Shown here one piece after another: positions 1 to 7,582 of a stretch of 64,000 bases of DNA. Numbering within the stretch: the stretch's first letter is position 1; each line of letters begins with the position of its first letter. The notes beneath the pieces are model-generated. The model had not been told where the DNA came from, ran no database searches, and saw nothing but the letters and a program-made list of their open reading frames with translations. The translations under genes were made by a program, and so were the position numbers. The stretch covers positions 23,274,635 through 23,338,634 of the forward strand of contig CM041294.1 in the NCBI GenBank assembly GCA_023052935.1, written 5' to 3'. This DNA comes from Piezodorus guildinii. Taxonomy: Eukaryota > Arthropoda > Insecta > Hemiptera > Pentatomidae.

Positions 1-14
1 ATGGACGTCTGAAG

Positions 15-263
15 ATGAACCTGGATTTGAATCATTATCCACAAATTATGACATTTCAGTTAGCAACTTTATACTTATTAAAGTATTTGGAAAAAAACCT
101 TAAGAATTTTCGGCTTTATGTTCGTAAGATTTTAGAACCTAATGATGGAGGATACATTGATTTGTTTTACAAAAGAATCAAGCCAAGTTATAGGTTTGTC
201 CCAACTCAAGAGGAATATTATTTTAGACCAAATGAAGTTGAAAGAGTGAATCAGATCTTCTAA
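15..263 (+). CDS. Unrecognised 82-codon open frame at the window edge
   Basis: The frame starts at an ATG and ends at a stop. It is rich in Tyr, Lys, Leu and Pro, is not low-complexity, and uses codons plausibly. No domain is recognised. There is no clear splice acceptor or donor, and no repeat family of this window overlaps it. It could be the last exon of a gene that begins outside the window, a piece of an unknown transposon, or chance in AT-rich DNA. No function is assigned. Confidence 0.15.
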   Translation: MNLDLNHYPQIMTFQLATLYLLKYLEKNLKNFRLYVRKILEPNDGGYIDLFYKRIKPSYRFVPTQEEYYFRPNEVERVNQIF

Positions 264-489
264 ATCTGCCGGATTTTTGGTGTCTTTTTTATTTATCAAT
301 GATCTAAGAGCATACATCATTTACTGACATTTCTTTTTCTTCCTACAGAAGCGTGATGCTTTAGTACTTTTTTAGAATATAAGAGACCTAATTTCTATTT
401 TCTCATTCACCTCACATCTTGTAAATGGGAACATAATAACATTTTCGTTCCTATTCCCCCCTACTGTAGGGTGAATGGAAGCAGTAATA
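264..489. other. Unannotated AT-rich spacer
   Basis: No coding frame, repeat end or RNA gene is recognised between the edge ORF and the first mariner end. Confidence 0.5.
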
Positions 490-594
490 TACGAGGCATG
501 TTATTTAAATAAGTACGGTTTTGGAATTAAAAAAAAACGTGCGTGCAAAGATATCGCAATAATTATATTTTTACATGATAGCCTGTACCTTAAT

Positions 595-711
595 CTACTT
601 TTCTAAATAATTTCCATGAATTTTGAGGCACTTGTCATAACGCGGCACCAGTTTTTGAATACCCTCCTCAAAAAATTCTGCCGCCTGACTTGTTAACCAC
701 TGCATCACAAA
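595..711 (-). pseudogene. Mariner transposase C-terminal remnant
   Basis: On the minus strand the frame reads a mariner C-terminus, with the stretches TSQAAEFFEEGI and KLVPRYDKC followed by a stop at 595-597. This matches the tail typical of mariner transposases, downstream of the catalytic core. It is joined directly to the N-terminal helix-turn-helix remnant (712-988) with the catalytic DDD region missing, so no active enzyme is possible. Confidence 0.8.
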
Positions 712-988
712 TGTTCAAAACACTACGAGAATATTGAGGAAAGCAGTCGGACAATGATGAAATTGTGAAGTTTCTGTTTTCTCACACCTTTTCGTCCACT
801 TTCTGCACCAAATCTTCATTAACGCCCACTCCGTTCTTCATCATGCACATTTGTGCGGCCATCATTAAATGCTCTCACCCATTTCCTTACCATTCCATCA
901 CTCATAATGTTTTGTCCGTAAACTTCAATGATCTCACGATGAATATCGATCGGTTTTACGCCTTTAGCACTAACAAATCGTACGAGTA
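712..988 (-). pseudogene. Mariner transposase N-terminal HTH remnant
   Basis: Minus-strand translation gives the HTH_48-type DNA-binding region of a mariner transposase (AKGVKPIDIHREI, SDGMVRKWVRAF and RTNVHDEERSGR are readable). It is interrupted by stops and a frameshift after the RSGR motif; beyond that QKVDEK and FTISSLSD can be followed in other frames. The initiator methionine region is absent because the inverted copy of the 3' end joins at about 988. In intact relatives this domain binds the terminal repeats. Confidence 0.8.
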
Positions 989-1087
989 ACAAGTCAGGCG
1001 GCAGAATTTTTTGAGGAGGGTATTCGAAAACTGGTGCCGCTTTATGACAAGTGCATCAAAATTCATATAAATTATTTAGAAAAGTAG
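988..1087 (+). pseudogene. Inverted duplicate of the mariner C-terminus
   Basis: The plus strand again reads TSQAAEFFEEGI and a KLVP...YDKC tail ending in a stop at 1085-1087. It mirrors the minus-strand copy at 595-706. The two copies form the arms of a near-palindrome enclosing the HTH remnant. Confidence 0.75.
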
Positions 1088-1140
1088 ATTAAGGTACAGG
1101 TTATCATGTAAAAATAAAATTATTGCGATATCTTTACACT

Positions 1141-1301
1141 TCTTTTTACTTTCACTTACTTTATATAGTAAGGGGAAGTATTGCGATCGTGAAAATTTTC
1201 GAATTACAGTTTTCAACGGAAATACACGTTTTAGGGTCCCCTGAGTCCAAATAACCAAGTCCCGCAAAAAGGTCTGTGTGTGTGGGTGTGTGTGTGTGTT
1301 T

Positions 1302-1395
<94 letters not shown>

Positions 1396-1973
1396 TAACT
1401 CCCAGGTGGAAACGCTATATTGATGTAAAATTTAATGGGCTTTAATATCATTTAGGTTTTATTCTGATTAAAATGGTCTGACAGGGCTTAAATGCCGATA
1501 TTTTAAATGTTCTTCCCCGAAAGTACCTTTAATTTTGTAGATTCAATAAAAATAACTATACTATCTTGTTAACGCTGATGAAAAACAGGTAAATATATAA
1601 ATTGAATAAATTCGATACCCAACTAAAGGAGAAAACAGAAAAAATATTTTTTAATGCAATTTTTCGTTTTTGAACATAAGAGCAGTAATATATGTATGAT
1701 ATACCGTTGGAAAGCTAAAGATTTCAGAAAAAATATTATCTCATACACAAGCTTTTAAAAGTTAATAGAGAGTGATAAAAAGCCGATAAAACTAACTGAT
1801 TATTTTAGATGATAATATAATAGATTTTTTAATAAAACACATGTTTCTATATAAATTCAATTTAATCAATTCCTTAATAGGTTCACGTATTTATATCTCT
1901 AACTGTTATTGAAAATTCTTTCATTGATTTTAAAAATGAAGGTAAGTGAAAGTCGTGTGTTGCCCGCACCAGA
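1141..1973 (-). mobile_element. Repeat R, copy 1 (minus orientation), nested in the mariner
   Basis: R is a non-coding repeat found at least nine times here. In its plus orientation it begins TCTGGTGCGGGCAACACACG followed by ACTTTCACTTAC, and ends with the inverse motif GTAAGTGAAAGTA next to a small palindrome. This copy is reversed: its 3' end is at 1141-1160 and its 5' end at about 1973. It lacks about 220 bp of middle sequence compared with the copy at 45.5 kb, and its CA/GT stretch has expanded. The A-rich mariner end on both sides shows it inserted into an A-tract. Confidence 0.8.
1273..1395. repeat. (GT)n microsatellite inside R
   Basis: About 120 bp of almost pure GT repeats. It sits where other R copies have a short CACACACA stretch, so it grew by slippage within the repeat. 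Any open frame across it (poly Thr-His in reverse) is an artefact. Confidence 0.95.
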
Positions 1974-2020
1974 TTTTTTAAAATTCCAAAATGGTACTTA
2001 CTTATAAAACATGCCATGTA

Positions 2021-3101
2021 TTTTTTTTTCAAAAACAAATATTTAAAAAACACACCCAGTAAATATGTAGTAGAGGGGATGGGACTTAAGATTTGATGCA
2101 TTGTTTAATTAATTGGGATAAAAAATAAATTGGTTAATTGCTCAAGATACCATAGAGTGTTCTTTTACTGCACGTAGAGGGAGTGAATAATGAGAGAGGG
2201 CTGCTAAAAATTAGTGTGCAGCTCCTGGAAAGGAGAGCTGAAAGTTGGAGGACACATGAAGCTGTTAGGTGGGACAAAGACAAGACCTGGAGGTGAGGTA
2301 AGAACTCCGCCGGTGGTCGGCCAGGTGTAGTCATGCCCAGTTCTATTCTTACTCAGGTCAAACTGTCTTTTTTAACTCTTATTATCCTATTGGGCGGCTT
2401 TATCTTGTTCGGGGTCGCTTCCTGTGCACCTCCCCCGCTGTCACTTAATTTGGGTCAGCTCCCGCTCTTCTGAAGTACCGTCTCGAGAAGAATGCGATCC
2501 TGTCCGCACCGAGAATAGGCTCAGGCTTTCTGAAAATGTTTTCCCGGACCGTCATTTGTCAGCTTCTTTGACAGCCGCTGTCACCTCATGGAAAGAGCAT
2601 CAAATAAGCACATGGAAGGTCGATATATAACATAAATATCGATTATAGGAACGCGTGGAAAATATGACCGATTTAGGTGGACAAAATTCTGAAACTTGTC
2701 CATATTTAGCCTTTGGGGTCCCAGATTAGGGAAAAATTATTTTTAAAACTAGCTGTTACCCGCGATTTCGCCAGCGTCAATTTCTGTTATGATCGTTATT
2801 AAGAAGAGAGAGAGAAATGCTTTATTTATTTGGCAATGCTGCCGAAATACATCGGGTTGCTTATAAAACACAGCATACTTATCAATCACTTGGACATATT
2901 TTACATACATTTTCAATTTTTTTTCTATTCATATAAATTTATATTCCGATTTTTTTACGCGGCTCTTTTGTAGTGTCAGATAGTTTAAAGTCTAATTTCA
3001 CCTAAAAAAAAATTCATGAAAATCGATGAAACACAATTGGGATCTTTTCCTTGTAGGAAATGGAAAAGGTGGCTTCCACTTCTGATATCTCTGAGTAAAT
3101 T
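2021..3101. other. Unique region with a GC-richer island at 2290-2640
   Basis: No gene is recognised. About 2290-2640 is clearly less AT-rich than its surroundings and holds short open frames on both strands without domain signatures. It may be an old exon or a regulatory block, or an unrecognised repeat. Around 2750-2775 the sequence ACTAGCTGTTACCCGCG resembles the end of a dispersed insect repeat, but no second end is seen. Confidence 0.35.
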
Positions 3102-3199
3102 AAAAAACCTTAATTATATTGAGGATGTATAGTCGACTGTAGAAACTATTATAGGTGGAATAATCAGGAATCAGTCAATTTTTGAAAATTTTTAATTTT

Positions 3200-3242
3200 G
3201 CCAACGTTTCGGCTCAAGCTTGTGAGCCACCATCAGGGCTAC
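3200..3242 (-). ncRNA. Hammerhead-like motif in the left PLE arm
   Basis: The minus strand has CUGAUGG (core changed at its last A), a GGCUC/GAGCC stem, then GAAACGUUGGC. It pairs with the intact-core copy in the right arm. The altered core probably makes it non-functional. Confidence 0.5.
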
Positions 3243-3264
3243 AAACATCAGAACAAAATCATGT

Positions 3265-3510
3265 TACATAGGCGAGACCAAAAACTGGCTCAAAAAAAGA
3301 ATTTATCAGCACCAATACACAATATCTACCCGTAACCCATTTTCCTCAAAATTATCCGAACACGCTATATCCCTAGACCATCATTTTGATTTTGATAATC
3401 CTGAAATCCTAGCCACCGTACCTAACTACAAAAAGCGACTCCTCTCCGAAGATATATATATATGGAAAAAGATCGAGTACCCGTCAATTGTAAAACAGAC
3501 AAAGAGATAA
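3265..3510 (+). pseudogene. PLE GIY-YIG endonuclease C-terminal fragment
   Basis: An 81-residue frame ends at a TAA (3508-3510). It opens with the YIGET form of the GIY-YIG second motif, followed by a conserved Arg and His (KKRIYQH), the LSEHA motif with its catalytic-type Glu, and a YKKRLLSEDIYI tail. These are the marks of the PLE endonuclease domain that lies downstream of the reverse transcriptase and nicks target DNA. The upstream GIY strand and the whole reverse transcriptase are absent; the frame is cut off by the left inverted arm. No stop interrupts what remains. Confidence 0.8.
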
Positions 3511-4152
3511 TCTCTTCCTCGTATGCCAACATCTTCCGTCTCCTTAAATTATAACTTTATTGTACAAAGTGCTTGTGTAATTTATATTTTATTTACTATA
3601 TATTTATCTTATCGTTTATAACACCTCTGGTTTTTGTTTTTGATATTTATTTTATTTTATTATATACCTCATGGATCTTTTAAATACCTCAAATACTAGT
3701 GTTTATAATTTTCTGTTAAAAATGTTGAGCCTTATTGTACATAGGAGTATATTGTTTCTTTTTTTTGTTTTTTTTTTCATTGTAAAACTTTTTCAAAACA
3801 AAGATAAGCTGCAATATTTACACTTAGAGGGGAAAACCTTCAGGGTTTTTACATGAACCCCTCCCCATACTACCTATGTTTATGGTTTTCCTCAGTTTAT
3901 GCTTGGACATGGCTCAGTAATGGTACGTTTATATATATATTTTTTTTACTTCTATATTAAGTCTAAAGTTTTGTAGAAATGTTTTTATCCTTATTATCAT
4001 CAGATTATGTATCATATTATCATTATTTGTATCTATAATATTTAAGTATGTTGGTATATTTTCTGTTTTATTTCAAATGTTATAATTGCCACTACATTCA
4101 AAAGAAAATTTTCATTATCATATTAATATGTATCTCTTTTGTTCTGATGTCT

Positions 4153-4195
4153 GTAGCCCTGATGATGGCTCACAAGGTTAAGCCGAAACGTTGGC
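4153..4195 (+). ncRNA. Hammerhead ribozyme-like motif in the right PLE arm
   Basis: CUGAUGA at 4159-4165, a stem II formed by GGCU (4167-4170) and AGCC (4181-4184), then GAAAC and the palindromic ACGU followed by U. This is the layout of type I hammerheads reported in PLEs, which have a very short stem III and may work as dimers. One U between the core and stem II is unpaired. Confidence 0.6.
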
Positions 4196-4256
4196 AAAAT
4201 TAAAAATTTTCAAAAAATGACTGATTCCTGATTATTCCACCTATAAAAAACCTTAA

Positions 4257-4948
4257 GAAAGCCAAATTTAATATAAAATCATGATTATGATAAATTAAAA
4301 TGGTTGATGATACACAAAGATTTTAGAGGTCGCCGATTAAAGGCTTTATTTATTACTTATTCTTTATAGCTCGAATCAATTATACGATTGAGGTATCTAA
4401 AATTTATATAAAGTAATTGATAAGGAGAAAAATTAAAAAAAAAAAATCGTAAATTATCATTATCAAAGCATTCTTTTATACACCGACCCAGCGTCTCAAA
4501 TTGTACGAGTTATGTTGTATTAGGATTAAATCATAAAACCGACCATAATTTATTTAACAAATCCGATGGTATTATGTTCTTAATTAGGCATTTGAATTAT
4601 TCTATTATTACTTTATATATATTTAATCACTTACTTGTCTTGTCTTGAAAGCCCGATGGAAATCACATAAATTAAATAATCTTTAAGATATTGTAAATAT
4701 TGTTCTGAGACTTACAACTCTATAATTAGAGTAAAAAATATATAAGATAAGGCCATTAATAAGGAAAATAGAGGCTATTGTAAATTTTGCATTTTTCTTT
4801 TGCTTAATTCCGCAGCACTCTTCAGGCGATAAAGAAACAGCCCGATAAGTTCGATGCGTAGCTATTATGTAACATCGATCAATTTTTTTTTTTTTTTCAG
4901 ACTTAATACATAATTCTATTTTGATAAGCAAGATCTTGTTTTAATAAA
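4257..4948. other. AT-rich spacer
   Basis: No gene, SINE or transposon end is recognised between the PLE and the next R copy. Confidence 0.5.
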
Positions 4949-5236
4949 TCTGGTGCGGGCAACACACGACTTTCACATACCTCCGTTTTCAAAATCAATC
5001 TAAGAATTTTCAAATATAGTTAGTGATCAAATAATTTTAAAAAATCTGGTGCAGGCAACACACGACTTTCACATACCTCCGTTTTCAAAATCAATCTAAG
5101 AATTTTCAAATATAGTTAGTGATCAAATAATTTTAAAAAATCTGGTGCGGGCAACACATGACTTTCACTTACCTCCGTTATTAAAATCAATTAAAGAATT
5201 TTATAATAAAGTCAGAGATGAAAATGAGTGAAACTA
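4949..5236 (+). repeat. Three tandem copies of the R 5' terminus, 96 bp period
   Basis: The terminal motif TCTGGTGC(G/A)GG recurs at 4949, 5045 and 5141, exactly 96 bp apart, each followed by the subterminal ACTTTCAC motif and the same downstream sequence. Only the third unit continues into the body of R. Confidence 0.9.
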
Positions 5237-5757
5237 ATAAAGAATTAATTAAATTGAATTTCTATAAAAACATGTGTTTTATTAAAAAATCTGTTACATT
5301 ATTATCTAAAATAATCAGTTAGTTTTATTGGCTTTTCATCACTCTATCAATCTTCATCAAGCTATTGCATAAGATTATATATTTTTTTCTGAACTCTTTA
5401 GCTTTCCAACGGTATATTATACATGTATATATCTGTTCTAATGTACAAAAACAAAAAAATTGCATTAATAAAATATTTTTTTAGTTTTCTCCTATAGTTG
5501 GATATCGAATTCGTTCAACTTATATATGTACCTGTTTTTGACAAGATTATATTGTTATTTTTTATATTTAGAAAGTAAAGATACTTTAGAGGAAGAAAAA
5601 TTAAAATATCGGCAGTTAAGCCCTGTAAAACTATCTCAATCAGAATGAAACCTACATGATATTAAAGCCCAATTTTTACATCGGTATATTACGAATAAGA
5701 ATCGGTATAGCCGTTTTTAGCTGATTTTGGTGAAAAATGCTATGTAACATATCGGGC
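4949..5757 (+). mobile_element. Repeat R, copy 2, 5' part
   Basis: Starts TCTGGTGCGGG after an A-run. It continues through the family sequence to ACATATCGGGC (5747-5757), where a jockey element interrupts it. The remainder, starting with the same ACATATCGGGC, is at 11978-12207. The joined order agrees with the uninterrupted copies at 45.5 and 54.2 kb. Confidence 0.85.
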
Positions 5758-7299
5758 CCCACTCCAGTTGGCCCTTCCTCCTGAGGCATTTCATCCCTCA
5801 GAAATTTTAAACTTAATCCACAAATTACCTTCTAGGAAAGCTCCCGGACACGATTTAATCACTGCCCAAATCCTTAAGCAACTTCCTAGAAAAGCCATTC
5901 TATTCCTAACATATATTTACAATTCCATATTCCGCACTACATACTTTCCTCAAACCTGGAAATTAGCTGTTGTTAAAATGATCCCCAAACCCAAAAAGCC
6001 ACTGGAGCTTCCTTCTTCTAACCGTCCTATTTCTCTTTTACCCATCATGGGTAAAATCCTAGAAACACTCCTCCTAAAAAGACTATACCCTATCCTAGAA
6101 TCATATCACATAATCCCAGACCACCAGTTTGGGTTCCGTACTTCCCACTCCACCATCCAGCAATGTCACCTTGTGGTGGATGTGGTCTCGTCTGCATTGG
6201 AGCGTGGATTTTACTGCATGGGAGACTTTCTCGACGTAGAACAGGCCTTCGATCGAGTCTGGCACCCAGGACTGCTGTATAAACTCCGTAAATTCCTTCC
6301 TCCAACATACTTTCTAATCATCCAGTCCAACCTCTCCGACAGATCCTTTAAAATAAACCACAATCGCTCCTATCCATCTCTTTTTACCCAGTCTGCTGGT
6401 GTTCCTCAGGACAGCATTCTGGGACCCATCCTTTACACAGTTTATACAGCTGATATCCCAACCCATCCTAACACATTCCTTTCTACCTATGCCGAAGAAA
6501 CATGCGTGCTATCAGTTCATAATGATCCTAGTATTGCCTCTCAAACTCTCCAATCCCACATCAGAGACCTTGAGGTATGGTGTCAGAATTGGAGAATTAA
6601 AATCAATTCCAATAAATCCCATCAAACTACCTTTACCCTTCTTCGAAAACCTATGACATCCTGCCCTACAGTTTCCTTTAATGATATTCCGCTTGTCCCG
6701 GTTGAACAGATCCGCTATTTAGGACTCCTGCTTGAAAAACGCCTTACATGGAATCCGCATACAAGACTGAAAAGACAAGAAACTGCTCGACGTTTTCGGC
6801 TACTCCAACACTTACTAGACAGACGCTCTAACCTTTCACTTAACTACAAAAGACTCATCTACATGAAAATCATAAGGCCTATCTGGACCTACGGAGTTGA
6901 GCTATGGGACTCTACTAAACCATCCAATTCTTCCCGTATCCAATCCTTACAATCCAAAATCCTTCGTAAAATCCTCAACGCTCCTTACTTTGTCACGAAC
7001 AAAATCATTCATAAAGACCTCCAAGTTCCGTATGTAGCCGATATGGCCCGTACCAGGTATCATTCCTTCTATGACAAACTCCATTCCCACTCTAATCCAC
7101 TTCAATTCTTGCTTCCTCTACAATCCCTGATAATCCACCAAGGCGTCTGAAGAGAAGATGGACTCGAGACCTTCTTGTTTAGATTGATTACTAGAGTGCT
7201 GCCAATGGGCAGTTTCTCTTCACTCTTTCTCTTTTAATGTACATATCTTTATCCGCATATTTACTTGATGTATTGTAGTATACAGTTGTAAATTTCAAT
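5758..7299 (+). mobile_element. Jockey-A, 5'-truncated non-LTR retrotransposon
   Basis: The element is inserted in R with an 11 bp TSD, ACATATCGGGC, at 5747-5757 and 11978-11988. It keeps only the reverse transcriptase half of ORF2 and a short 3' UTR. Its last bases AAAATATAATT were duplicated when jockey-B inserted; its own poly(A) tail now lies at 11956-11977, beyond jockey-B. Truncated relatives of this family occur at 12.6, 39.2, 45.4/46.4, 51.6 and 63.2 kb. Confidence 0.85.
5768..7150 (+). pseudogene. Jockey-A reverse transcriptase, open but catalytically altered
   Basis: An uninterrupted 460-codon frame starts at a TTG just inside the truncation, so it has no native start. It covers the RT fingers and palm plus the C-terminal region: RPISLLPIMGKI, HQFGFRTSHST, motif A FLDVEQAFDRVW (Asp kept), then GVPQDSILGP where most relatives have GVPQGS, and YAEET in place of the catalytic YADD or FADD motif. 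Both palm aspartates of that motif are glutamates, so polymerase activity is not expected. The tail matches other jockey ORF2 ends (YLGLLLEKRLTW, ILNAPYFVTNKI). The endonuclease domain is lost. That the frame stays open despite the altered active site is unusual. Confidence 0.85.
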
Positions 7300-7582
7300 A
7301 AAATATAATTTTTTTTTTTTTTTTAGAAACAATTCTTTATTGAACAATATTACAATCTGTCCAATTTAGGACATTTTTAATAGGGATAAAGTACAACATT
7401 CATACTGCATTCACACGATATATACAAAACAATAAATTTATATAATAATAATACAATATAAATAAATACAAAACAAAATCAATAAAAATATATACAAAAG
7501 TCACTCATACCTATATACAATTCACAAGCATACAGCACGTGAGTGGAGAATCTAGCCAATGCTTAGAACTCCAATATACATT

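Larger units (their letters stand above)
492..2018 (-). mobile_element. Rearranged mariner-type element, interrupted by repeat R
   Basis: The outer ends are inverted copies of each other: about 50 bp beginning CGAGGCATGTT at 492 and the matching reverse complement ending CATGCCATG at 2018, each next to a TA dinucleotide as mariner requires. Inside are decayed pieces of a mariner transposase on the minus strand. The last ~150 bp of the element (C-terminal codons and 3' flank) is present twice, at about 541-697 and again inverted at 988-1140, so both ends derive from the 3' end. The right arm is split by an R repeat (about 1141-1973), and the mariner end resumes at about 1974. This is a dead, chimeric inverted-repeat derivative. 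Confidence 0.8.
3114..4244 (+). mobile_element. 5'-truncated Penelope-like retroelement with inverted arms
   Basis: A 12 bp direct repeat, AAAAAACCTTAA, flanks the element (3102-3113 and 4245-4256) and is taken as its TSD. Inverted arms of roughly 100 bp lie at about 3150-3260 and 4137-4244; an extra ~37 bp precedes the left arm, a feature known for PLEs. Between them is the end of a GIY-YIG endonuclease frame (3265-3510) and a 3' region. Both arms carry a hammerhead-like motif. The reverse transcriptase is missing, so the copy is inactive. Confidence 0.8.

Noticed and set aside
1161..1451. 96-codon frame with poly Thr-His
   Set aside because: It is the reverse reading of the (GT)n microsatellite inside R.
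4949..5236. CRISPR-like direct repeats
   Set aside because: Three adjacent units of 96 bp with no distinct spacers; they are duplicated ends of a eukaryotic repeat.
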